From NCBI GenBank assembly GCA_036874045.1, contig CM072335.1, positions 15,520,001 through 15,584,000 of the forward strand: a stretch of 64,000 bases of DNA. The letters are read 5' to 3'. This stretch comes from Cymodocea nodosa (taxonomy: Eukaryota > Streptophyta > Magnoliopsida > Alismatales > Cymodoceaceae). This document shows, piece by piece, positions 9,693-19,304 of the stretch (its first letter is position 1; every line of letters starts with the position of its first letter). The position numbers were made by a program, and so were the translations under genes. The notes under the pieces were generated by a model, which searched no databases, had not been told where the DNA came from, and saw nothing but the letters and a program-made list of their open reading frames with translations.

Positions 9693-11937
9693 ATGAGGAA
9701 GATGACACCTAAGTTCTGGGAAAAGGCAGTAGACACTTCAAAATTTCTTAAAGACTCGGAGGAATGGCACACGAGGCAGAAAATCAGGAATACGACAAGA
9801 GAAAAAGAACTACAAAAGGTAGAATCTGAAATTTTCAACTAGAGAAGAGTTTTAGTAGATTTGGGTATACAAATACCTTAAATAATGGAAACAAGAATAA
9901 AGGTTGCTAGGGAAATTGTTGTACACAAAGAGAGAAAAATCAGGCCAAACAATGAAGTTCCTAGAATTAATCCAACGTAAGTCCCGGCTCTGGTTCAAAA
10001 GACGAATAGGTAGATGAGCTCAAAGGGCGATCTGGGAGTAAGAAAGGAAAGAAAATGAAGAAGAGAAAACTGAAGGACAAGAGGAGCCGACTGCTGAAAG
10101 ACCTGTTCCTGAGGAACAGTAGTCAAGACCTTCAAATCCACTTCCTAAACCATTAGAAAGGGTGGTAGTTATGGGGCCTTCAAATGAAGAAGAATTAAGA
10201 GAATTTGAAGAACTAGTTCGAGTTGGGAAAAACCAAGGAAAATCAGAAGATTTGGTAGTGGCTAAAGCACACCTAGTGTTTGATGCACTTTACAAAAAGA
10301 AGTCTACAGAAAAGTTGAAAGCCCAATATAAAATCAAAGTGGAACAACATCAAGAAGCTATTGCCAAACCTACTGCAAAAGGAGATGAAGCTAGTCCTTC
10401 GAGACCAGTAATTATTGAAAAAGTTAAACATGAAGAGCCAGTACCTGTGGTTCAAAGGAGTGAAGAGCCTATTTTTGTGGATTTAATTTCAGACGAGGAA
10501 GAAGAAGACCAAACACAATTAATGAGAAAAAAGAAAGGAAAGGAGATAGTGTTTGAATATCAAAAGGAGATTAAATCTGGAAGACAAATGTCAGTAGGGC
10601 CTATAGAGCCAAATTTTGTAAACCTGCTATCCGATTCTGAAGAGGAGCGGGAGCAGCAGCAGAAAGAGCAAAGAGAAGAAGAAAAACAAGCTGAAACTAG
10701 TATGCAGCCTATACAAATAGAAGAAACAGAAATTAGGGCAGAAACTGATTTGCCCGGAACCCCATCCCAATCTGCCACAGAATCAGAAAGAACAGTGACA
10801 ATGCAGATTGGTAGTTAGCAGGAAGAAGAAGAAGAAAAAAATGAACAAGAAGTTGAACAAGTATATATGGAAAGAGAAGACTCAACAGATTCCACTGAAG
10901 AGAAAGAAAATCTTCAGCAATTTATGGAAAGAATTAAAGGCAGAGTGGAGAATTCTGCCGGCTCACCACCACAGACAAAAGCAAAGGCAAAAATGTCAGA
11001 ATTTGTGGAGCATTTTCAGCAAGTACAAGTTTAGCATTTGGAAGAGGAAGTTCAAGAACAAACCCCTTAGGAGCAACAAATGCATATTCTTGATCCTTCT
11101 GAAGCAACAGTTTTAAATGAAGTACATTTTCGGAGTCAAGAAGCTTATGACAAATACCAAGAGATTAGGGGTTATACTATCATTTACAGTAGACCAGTAA
11201 ATTGGGACAAAATGCAAGAAATCAAAGAATTATTTGAATTCCAAGGTCTACTGAAGTTTATTTCTCAAGAAAGAGGGTATGTAGTATATGAGAATCTAGT
11301 GCCCTACTTTTATGCAAACTTAAGAGAAGAAGGAGGATTAATTTCCAATGTGGAGGAAGCTAATGTACAAATAACACTAGAGCTTCTCCACAACATTTTA
11401 GGATTGAAAAATGAAGGGAAAGAAATTTTGGAAAGCACAACTGTTGTTGAGTGGATAGAAGAGGAAATCAAGGATTGTTTAGCTATCAATCATGGTGTGT
11501 CGTTATTAAATAGACTAAAGCAGTTAAATGGTACAGCACACATGATAGCAAACATTCTAATTAAGAATGTCTACTAACAACAAGGCCATGATATAGAACT
11601 GAGTCAATTTGTAAAGTGGGTCACACATGTAGTTGTAAATAGAATTCCAATAAATTGGTCTGCAGTTTTTATCTCCAAGTTGAGAATAGTGAAGAAGAAA
11701 TTGTTTTATGGAGATCTAATTCCACTACTGATGGTGAATTGTATCAATTTCACTAAATGGGCATCCAAAAGGATCAGATCAAGAACCATTTCAATGAAAG
11801 AGTACAGAAATTATGTAGCTGCAGAGATTACTGAACCTTCTAGAGGAATTACAAGAACTATAGAAAGGATTAACCAATTAGAGTAACAAGTAGAAAAACT
11901 CTAGAAGGAAGTAGATGAACTTAGGAGAAGAGATTAA
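9693..11937 (+). pseudogene. Putative plant transposon protein ORF (element B)
   Basis: From ATG 9693 about 750 codons can be followed. The N-terminal part shifts frame before 10162. The middle is acidic and Glu/Lys/Gln-rich (10162-11079). The C-terminal third (11080-11937) resembles the 'putative plant transposon protein' domain found in plant Ty3/gypsy ORFs of unknown function (PF20167-like, from memory of motif style): a YENLVPYFYANL stretch, ITLELLHNILGL, then RLKQLNGTAHMIANILI. The end (RINQLE...LRRRD) looks like a short coiled coil. In-frame stops at 10816, 11032, 11068, 11575 and 11884 are mainly TAG or TAA at Gln-like positions. The ORF sits in the env-like position after pol. Domain identity should be tested by profile search. 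Confidence 0.65.
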
Positions 11938-12377
11938 ACTGTATTGTTCGTCTACTTGTATAGATGTGTATGAAAAATATCTGATTAAGTTGTAATGTAA
12001 ATTTTTCATATTAATGAATATATATTTTTTTTCAGATATATTTTCATTTGTGTTTGAGAATGATAAAATGAATGAACTATATTGAATATTCTATAATTTG
12101 TGGAACATTATGCAAGATTGTTTAAAAGATTTACAATTTGCTAAATGACAGGATTAAATGAAAGATAATTGATTAATGCTTGAAAATATCTGCATGCTAC
12201 AAAGTAAAATATAAATTCTGCATAACATGAAATGAACTACAAGTTAAAAATTTATATAATGTTCAGATTTAAATGAGCTTTAATTAGAATGCTGCATTAC
12301 TGACATGTATTTAACTTTATTTAAGTTGGAAAAATGCAGGAGAGCAGAAGGAGTAAACTTAGAGAGAGCTAAGTGTT
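11938..12377 (+). other. Non-coding AT-rich spacer after the transposon-protein ORF
   Basis: No convincing ORF. It is AT-rich, and the same order of sequence appears in element C at 29683-30110, so it is a conserved part of the family. A T-rich run at about 12025-12040 could serve 3' end formation for the upstream transcript; this is a guess. Confidence 0.5.
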
Positions 12378-12560
12378 AACTCAACAAAATAAGTCTGTTG
12401 AGTTAACCTTAACTCCATGAGGTCAGTAATATAATATAAGGTCACTCCGTTGAGTTATCTATAACTCAACGAAGTTAATCCGTGGAGTTGGCAGTTGTTA
12501 CCGAAGCTATTCTGTTGAGTTATCTGTAACTCAACAAGGTTAGTTCGTGGATTAAGCTAA
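12378..12560 (+). repeat. Hairpin array upstream of the gag/F-box unit
   Basis: Several GTTGAGTTA-type inverted repeats in a row. The clearest is CGTTGAGTTA (12448-12457) with TAACTCAACG (12462-12471), a 10-bp perfect stem with a 4-base loop. A second lies at about 12513-12537 (GTTGAGTTATCTGTAACTCAAC). Copies C (30112-30300) and D (40190-40360, reverse strand) have the same array. Confidence 0.8.
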
Positions 12561-12594
12561 ACGGTTATTCTTTTAGCCACGAATGAAACTTCGG

Positions 12595-12858
12595 TGGTTT
12601 AGCGGTTACTGAAATTTGAAATTAGTAGTGGCACACGTACCTAGAAAAATAAAAACCACACTGCACATCACAAGACACGTTCTTGCAATGAGATTTATTT
12701 GCTTTAAGGACGTGCATTATAAATATAGAACAGAATGTTATTTACTAGTTACCAGCACTTGTGAGAGAAAAGAAAATTCATTGGGGAACTGGAAGGAGAA
12801 GCAGCTGATTCAACTTCATCCATCAACAATTATTTACTAAATAGAAAACTTCAGACTG
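12595..12858 (+). promoter_or_regulatory. Predicted internal promoter and leader for gag/F-box (element B)
   Basis: After the hairpins come AGCGGTTAC (12601-12609), ACGT-core words (CACACGTACC, GACACGTTC) and a consensus TATA box TATAAATA (12718-12725). The same order of hairpin, AGCGGTTAC, ACGT words and TATA occurs in the LTR U3. In copy C the word CCACGATGCACGT (30397-30409) nearly equals the LTR's CCACGATTGCACGT, so the block looks like a diverged copy of U3. A leader runs to a 5' splice-site-like CTG/GTATGTAA at 12858/12859. A 74-codon ORF overlapping it (12616-12840) is not judged to be a gene. Confidence 0.5.
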
Positions 12859-12902
12859 GTATGTAATTAATCTTTTGCTATTTTACTATATGTTAAGAGT
12901 TT

Positions 12903-14250
12903 ATGAGCACATGGACTCATTCTTCTAGCACTAAACAATTAGTAAGAACACCTACCTAGGAGTATTCAACACAGAAGCGTATTGAAACATTTTCTGAATT
13001 GGACTTTAACGAAATCCTTAGGGGTGTAGCAAACCTTTCTTTAAAAGAGAACGAAGATATGGCTGCTCTAGTAGAAAAACCATTAGGGGAAATTCTATAT
13101 CCTGAATTAGTTGATGAACCTTCATGTATTCGATTGCCAAACTTTGAGGGAGATAGGTTTGAACTGAAATCTAATTATATTAGTCAATTACCACATTTTC
13201 ATGGATTAGAAAGAGAGGATGCCTATTATTTCCTTAGAGAATTTAATGAAGTTTGTTAGATGATGAAAATGCCGAATGAGTATAGATGCTATTAAACTTA
13301 GATATATCCCTTTTGCTTTAAAAGACACAGCTAAGAGATGGTTATATACTCTATCGCCTGATTCAATTTCTACATGGACTGAATTTTGCTCTATTTTTCT
13401 GGAAAAATATTATCCAACACATCAAATGATTAAAAAGAAAAAGGAAATACTAATATGTAGCCAAAAATAGGGAGAATCATTCTGGAAATATTTTGAAAGA
13501 TTTAAAGATTTACTAACTCAATGTCTGCATCATGCAATGAGTAAAGCACAATTAATAGGTGTAATTTATGAAGGCATAGATGTTTCAACAAAATCTTTAT
13601 TAGAATCTACTTGTTAGAATGGATTTTTAAAATTGTGTAGTGAAGAAGCATGGGCATACTTAGAAAATTTTGCAAAAAGAACTGCACAATGGGAGAATTC
13701 AGCTAAAGCTATTGCAGATAAAAGAATATTACCAAGGGGAATGCATGAAATAGATCCAAGCACTATGCTTGAAGTGAAATTAACTGAATTAACAAAGAAA
13801 ATAGAAGAGTTATCATTATATCAAAAACTAGCAAAAAAGAATGCAAGCATTAACAATCTAGATATTATTTATGCTAGAAGCTAGAAAGATAACTTTGGAA
13901 ATTCATATAACCCTAATTGGAGAAATCACTCGAATTTATCTTGGAGAAACAACAATTTCCATGGAGGAGAAAATATTAATGACAAGAATATAAGTTATGA
14001 AGCATTAATTAAACAAGGATCCAGAATAGAGAAATTAGAAAAGATAATTCAGCAATTAAACAATCGTCTAGATTTTGTATTTGGAAATGTTGCAATTCAA
14101 AATCAAAATATAAATAGAAATATACCCCCTAGATAGAAAGAATCAATAGAAGTTAGACCTATTGGAGGATTGCCAATGCAAGCAGTACCTAACCCTATTA
14201 ACAAAACTATTAATGAAATTGATACCTCCTCTAGGAGGGTAGCTGAATGA
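12903..14250 (+). pseudogene. gag: Capsid-type gag ORF in 3' position (element B)
   Basis: It starts at ATG 12903 (MSTWTHSSSTK), the start shared with C and D, about 45 bases after the predicted donor. The central part is the Ty3/gypsy retrotransposon gag domain as in Athila: LPHFHGLEREDAYYFLREFNEVC, a RYIPFALKDTAKRWLY stretch, and WTEFCSIFLEKYYP followed by a Lys-rich run. The C-terminal part has NPNWRNHSNLSWR-like text, known from Athila gag after the capsid, and a coiled coil (IEKLEKIIQQLNNRL). There is no zinc knuckle in this ORF. Damage: TAG at 12957 and 13257, a 2-base loss near 13276, TAG at 13468 that is also present in C and D, and further stops near 13615, 13882 and 14134. Confidence 0.85.
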
Positions 14251-14324
14251 AGTAGTATAACTGAAGTAACCATGTTTGTTTAAAAAAAAAAAAAAAATGT
14301 AAGTTTACTTATAGTTAATAGTAT

Positions 14325-14443
14325 CGTAGAGTTATTACTTAACTCAACAAACTTAATCTGTTGAGTTATGACCTAACTCCACGAGGGTGTGAAGTAGTTA
14401 TGCTAATTTTTGTCTCTGCTAAACTTTTGTTTATGTTATACAG
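14325..14443 (+). promoter_or_regulatory. Hairpin and splice acceptor between gag and F-box (element B)
   Basis: The gap has a GTTGAGTTA-type inverted repeat (about 14331-14383) followed by a T-rich tract ending in TTATGTTATACAG at 14443. The sequence context fits a plant 3' splice site, with a possible branch point in CTGCTAAAC (14417-14425). The F-box ATG follows 11 bases later. C and D keep the same acceptor. Confidence 0.6.
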
Positions 14444-14454
14444 AATCACAACAG

Positions 14455-15594
14455 ATGGAATTCTTAAAATTACCACTGGATGCATAAAGGGAAGTACTGA
14501 GTAACTTATCAGCTAAAGATCTATGTAGATTATGTTGTGTATCAAAGGATATTAAAGACTGTGTTAGAGAAAAATATTTTCATGGACTACAAGCTGCAAA
14601 AATGACTAAGATTAGAGATAGATTTTTATGGAAGTCATTTAATCGTAGTTCAATCAGCTATGAATATCTGAATATGGATGAAACTACTGGAATTCCACCC
14701 AATGCATTAGAAGGAATAGATCATATTATGGGGATGAATGAAGGATTAATTATATACAGAACCAAACCAAGGTATGCAATTTTGTTACCTGATATTTTGA
14801 TTAGAAATCCTCTCACCAGAGAAGAATGGAATATAAGAAGGCCTAATAGATATGAAGTACCAATTGAAAATTTTGGGTCAGCTTTAATATTTTCTGATAA
14901 AAATTCTACCATTCCTGAAAAATTATATTATTGGAGACCTATTGGAAATTGGGATGAAGATTTATGCTTAAGTGTGTATAATTTTCTGAATAGATCTTGG
15001 ACTGAAAACACTATGATATATCTAGGACAGAAATCCTTAATTAACAACATATATGTCATACATGATGGATATATATATCTAGTCACAGATATATCAGTTA
15101 CATTTAGATCCGATTTATACATAATAAGCATAGATAGTTATGATAATGACTATATAGAAATTTTGCCTATACCAAGTGATATAGCTAAACCACCATCTAC
15201 AGAATATGATAAAATTCAATTAGGAATGTGGTATAATGAATATGATGATCCTACTCTATGTTTGATAAGATGATGGGATGAATTGAAGAAATTTCAAATA
15301 TGGATTATAAAAGATCTAAATGAATGGAAGTGGGAAGAGGAATATATTGAAATAGATGTAGAAATAGAAACAGCCACACTATCTTGGAACAAACGAGAAT
15401 CTCTTTTTGCATTTAATTTCATTAATAGAAATAGACTTATATTTAGTATTGATAACATACTACAAGTTTACAAATTAAAAAGGAAAATAGACTACATTGA
15501 AATAGAATTGATAGCAAGAAGGATTATGCCAAAAAATTTTGCTTCGACTGTCACGTTTATTCCATTTGTTATTACTTTTCAGTCATGTTCTTAA
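14455..15594 (+). pseudogene. F-box protein ORF carried by element B
   Basis: 380 codons including stop. Residues about 5-40 form an F-box (LPLDA.REVLSNL.AKDLCRLCCVSK), the motif that binds SKP1 in SCF ubiquitin ligases. Residues about 100-130 (ILPDILIRNPLTREEWNI) match the NPxT signature common in plant F-box-associated domains. The rest, rich in aromatic residues with EKLYYWRP and IYLVTDIS blocks, would fit a beta-propeller or DUF295-like substrate domain (weak). There are only two stops, at 14485 and 15271 (TGG to TGA), and no frameshift. Length is exactly the same in C and D. Whether the ORF ever acts in the host ubiquitin pathway is inference; capture of a host F-box gene by the element is the simplest explanation. 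Confidence 0.82.
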
Positions 15595-15695
15595 AATATG
15601 ATTTCTGTGTTTTTAATATTATGTGTAGTCTGTATTTATTTTTAGAAAAAAAAAATAAACAAAAATATCAATCCAGTTTGTTGGTATCTGTTCTA

Positions 15696-15759
15696 GGAAA
15701 CCAACTAGCTTGCTTGTGAGCCACCAAAGGCATAGGAGCCTAGGTTCCACACAAGACAC
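15696..15759 (+). repeat. 64-base conserved box downstream of F-box
   Basis: It begins GGAAACCAACTAGCTTGC and ends TTCCACACAAGACAC, with a near-palindromic core GGAGCCTAGGTTCC. It is kept almost unchanged at 20388-20450, 24783-24846, 33415-33478 and, reversed, 36961-37023, while flanking sequence is more diverged. Such retention suggests a structural or RNA-processing role; none is known to me. Confidence 0.7.
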
Positions 15760-15816
15760 TAATTTATCAATATCTGTTAAATGTTATTTTGTTATATATT
15801 CTACTTTTATCTGTGA

Positions 15817-17221
15817 ATGAAAAGTTTTTCAGAATCAAAAATCGGAATATACAGAAGGAGATACAAACGAAACAAGGTATGTAATTAATTACTTATCCTA
15901 AATTTAGATTTAAACTCAATTTGTGGAGTTATTTATTAACTCAACGAATTAAGTTCATTGAATTAGATGCTAAGTTAACGAAACAATATTCATGCCTGTT
16001 ACAATTACTGTATTTATTGTCAAATCTTTTACATTGAGGACAATGCAAAAAAAAAAGGTATGGGGGGAGGTAATTAAAGTAATAGCCATATAAGTTTGTT
16101 AATTAAAGGAATTAGATTGGTACTGCAAAGTTTTGTGGAAATTGAAAACTTTTATGAACTTGCTGTAACTAACTGATAATTGAGACTATAATTTTTTTTA
16201 AGAATTGTAACTACTTGAATGTTATATTTAGATTCTAATATAAGATGCCACAAATTTTACTACTCATACAAATCTAGATATAGTATCTTATGTTTTTGCT
16301 GTAATTTATGAGTTTAACAGTTTCACGATTTTAAAAAGAAATCAGAATTGTTTAACTGAAACTCAATAAATTATCTGAAATCCTAAAAGAACTGAAATGT
16401 TTATTTTTGGATTAAAGGAATACATATGATCAATGATACATTTAATTTGATTGATTAAACTTGTAAAATGATTTATGTGTAGATCTTATTAAACTACAGA
16501 AAAAAAGTATGAGCTTATTGATATGGATTCATATTTTCAGTAAATAATAGAAGCAGGACTATATGAGATTACAGATTATTGAGAGAAAAAAAAAAAAAAA
16601 AAGAGAAAAATTTTGAGAGTTTATTGACTTGTTTGATCACGAGCCTTTTGTACTTGAGCAGATAGGTATGTAAGGATTGTTAACCTGAAAAGGACTCTTT
16701 AAATCTGGCAACCTAAGATCCTGATCAAATCTGGGATTGTTGATTGAAAGCTCGATACATGGGTACACTAGAAAGCTCTTGTATGATTCAAGCTTGTCAA
16801 ATTAACTTTTAAAAGTACAAATATGCATATACTGTTTTGAAAAGATACAAGTGTTTTATGAAATACAGATATCTTATGAATTGAGTATATGTTCTGTTAT
16901 CTAAAATTGCTGAAGTATGAATCTAGAATAGACTTTTGTAGTTGTTTATTTGAGATACAATTCTTCATTCTACTTGTCTTAATCATATTGAATTGGATTG
17001 TGCTTTGATTCTTATGTACTTGAAATTTATTCTAGAAATCATATTGATAAATTTAGGATGATAGATGCTGAAAAAAAAAAAAAAATGATAATATAAGTAA
17101 CACCTATATGATGCTGATATATTTTGTATGTAATTTACATATATTCTAAATATATTTGCAGGTTGAAGAGGAGAAAACAAAGTTAAAACAGATTACTGAA
17201 GCATATAGAATATCTATATAG
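15817..17221 (+). CDS. Possible small two-exon basic peptide ORF (speculative)
   Basis: Exon 1 (15817-15876) is ATG plus 19 codons, Ser/Lys then Arg-rich (contains RRRYK), and ends AAG exactly at a consensus donor GTATGTAA. The same 60-nt exon is present in C (33536-33595) and D (36902-36843). An acceptor TTTGCAG at 17161 would join it in frame to 19 charged codons (VEEEKTKLKQ...) ending in TAG at 17221 in B. In C and D the second part is shortened and stops at once. It could equally be an untranslated exon pair. Low confidence as a coding gene. Confidence 0.25.
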
Positions 17222-17330
17222 TAATCTAATTTATTATTCTGAAGAAAAGCGAAATGAAAAATTAAATCTAGCACTTTAGAAAGACCAATTAGTTAGATCT
17301 TAGTTTGCTAAGGGACTAGCAAAATTTAAG

Positions 17331-17341
17331 TATGGGGGAAG
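17331..17341 (+). other. Polypurine tract of element B
   Basis: TATGGGGGAAG directly abuts the TGTTTAG start of the 3' LTR, as required for plus-strand priming in LTR retrotransposons. The equivalent in A is at 22087-22097, and in D at 35381-35395 on the reverse strand. Confidence 0.85.
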
Positions 17342-19304
17342 TGTTTAGAATGAAAAATTGCATAATATTAATGGTTAAATGATGGTTAATTGCATAATAT
17401 TTAGCTTATCATGTGAGAATTAAGCCATTATGTTATAATTGCATTGTTAGATGCTTTAACAAAAGAATATGCATAATTTCAGGGAATTAATGTTAATTTA
17501 GTACATTTCTGAACTATCGATACATTGCAGGTTGTGAAATTCTTAAGTATCCAAATTTTCTTTTATTTTGAAGAGTTATGTTTAATGTACTGGACAGTTA
17601 TGTTTTAAATGCTTAAAGAATATTTTATTATTTCCTGGATTACACGTGTTGAAACTACAATGCATGACTTAAGTTGATTTTCGGAAGGTTATCTATAACT
17701 ATCCGAAATGCATCTGAGCATTGGATAGTTACGTTCATAAGTGTCTGAAATATTTGAACTTGTTAAGATAGAATTGTGCACGTATTGAATTTAAATGCTT
17801 TAGTATATCACGTGAGATGCACATGTTTAACTCGTTAAGTTAGCATAACTGTACGCGTTGAGTTACATGAATACACACTAAGGTAACGCATTATGTTAGC
17901 GGCTTATTTCTTTATTACACGTGTTTTATAGTTAAATCAACGAAGTAAGTCCGTTGAGTTATCTATAACTCCACGGACCATTTATTTTCTAATATGCCAC
18001 TATAGCGGTTACAGAAACAGGACATTCGAAGGAAAACCACGATTGCACGTATCACGTAGGAAATCGCTCGTGGAAGGAAGAAGAAATCACCATCGTTGAT
18101 ATGAATGAAGGAAATCCAATTGATCATCAAAGCAGAAGCAATTACTACTAAGAAATATAAAAGACAAGGAGAAAAAAAAAACCAAGGGAGTGGCTAGTGT
18201 GTGTGCAGAGGAGGAGGACCGTGCTAACTGCAGGCAGCATCGGAAGTTCCCTGAAGTTCCACACTACCATCACCACCACCACCATAATCACCAACCATCG
18301 GAGGTCTGTGAGGATACTTTCTAGATGTCGGGTCGATTCCGAGCCAAACACGATGTCTAATAACCATTGTGAGGAGTGATCGCGTTGCGGGAAGGGAAGC
18401 CATTTTCACCAAGCACCGACTCATATCTCAGGAGATCGTAAAGCTTCTAGCCTTGGTTTCGGGTTGATACTAGTATGCTGAAGAGGAGATCAACTTGCAA
18501 TTCTGGACTCGCGATTCTATAGGGAGAGGAGACAGAATTGTAAGTGGTTAAATTTTCAATGGTGTAATCGCGTCGCATGTAGTGACAGAAGTTTTTACTA
18601 TCAATAGAGATTACTTTTACATTTCACCTTTCACCCATTTTCATGATCAGATAAAAACAAAAATACCAGAAACAACTTATCTATGTTGAGAGTTAGTATT
18701 TGAGTGTTGTATTGTTTGTTTTGTATCGTGATTATTGTTATCATTGTTAGTGTTTGGAATGTTTCTTGTTTGTTTAAATTTAGAAAATAGAAAATAGTTT
18801 TACAATTTATTGAAATCAAATTGTTCCTGATACGTAAAGATTTTAATGATTACTGTTTGAAATATCTGAATGTTAGTGTTGCTGAATAATAAATTTAATA
18901 TTAACTAGCATTAAAGAGCTTAATTGATGTTATTTACAATCTATGGAACCGCTCAATGGTTGACCGAATTCCTTTGTAAATAGTAGTATTAATCTGGATA
19001 GACAACTTTGTTGAGTTACTTTAATTTCACGAGGTTAGTTCGTTGAGTTAGCTATAACTCCACGAAGTGCTTACTGAAGATATAAATTTCATTATTAAAA
19101 ACAGAACAGTACACAATTCTTCCTCAATTCTCTATGGGATCGACTTGTACTTGCACACAAGTACAATATACACTATGCACTTGCAGTTAAAATACAAATT
19201 GGAATTAATATGTAATTTGTGTGAAAGATGGTTTGTTGACTTCTAAAAAGGAATTAATGATAAGCATAAAGATAAATTAACTAAGTTACAAACAGAAGTT
19301 AACA
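17342..19304 (+). repeat. 3' LTR of element B
   Basis: TGTTTAG...GTTAACA, 1963 bp, colinear with 3521-5485. It shows the U3 hairpin GTCCGTTGAGTTA (17949-17961) pairing with TAACTCCACGGAC (17966-17978), the TATA box 18156-18163, and GTAAGT at 18540. A U5 inverted repeat of the same class lies at about 19035-19070. Unexpectedly it is followed by a good PBS (19312-19329). Confidence 0.88.

Larger units (their letters stand above)
15595..17330 (+). other. Conserved 3' non-coding region of element B
   Basis: About 1.7 kb without a long ORF, but present in A, B, C and D. Landmarks: a 64-base conserved box at 15696-15759 (see separate entry), a short ORF ending on a splice donor (15817-15876), a GTTGAGTTA-like repeat at 15925-15965, a CATTGAGGACAATG motif followed by a purine run (16032-16070) like that near the 3' end of Athila elements, an (A)n tract at 16588-16603 and an acceptor-like TATTTGCAG at 17161. 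Confidence 0.7.

Noticed and set aside
9693-11937. Retroviral-type envelope gene in the env position
   Set aside because: No signal peptide or transmembrane segment is visible and the sequence is acidic and coiled-coil-like; it matches the style of plant transposon proteins.
12616-12840. 74-codon ORF upstream of gag (also 40117-39893 in D)
   Set aside because: Overlaps the TATA box and leader. C lacks the ATG, and the last third of the reading frame is not shared. Better explained as promoter and untranslated leader.
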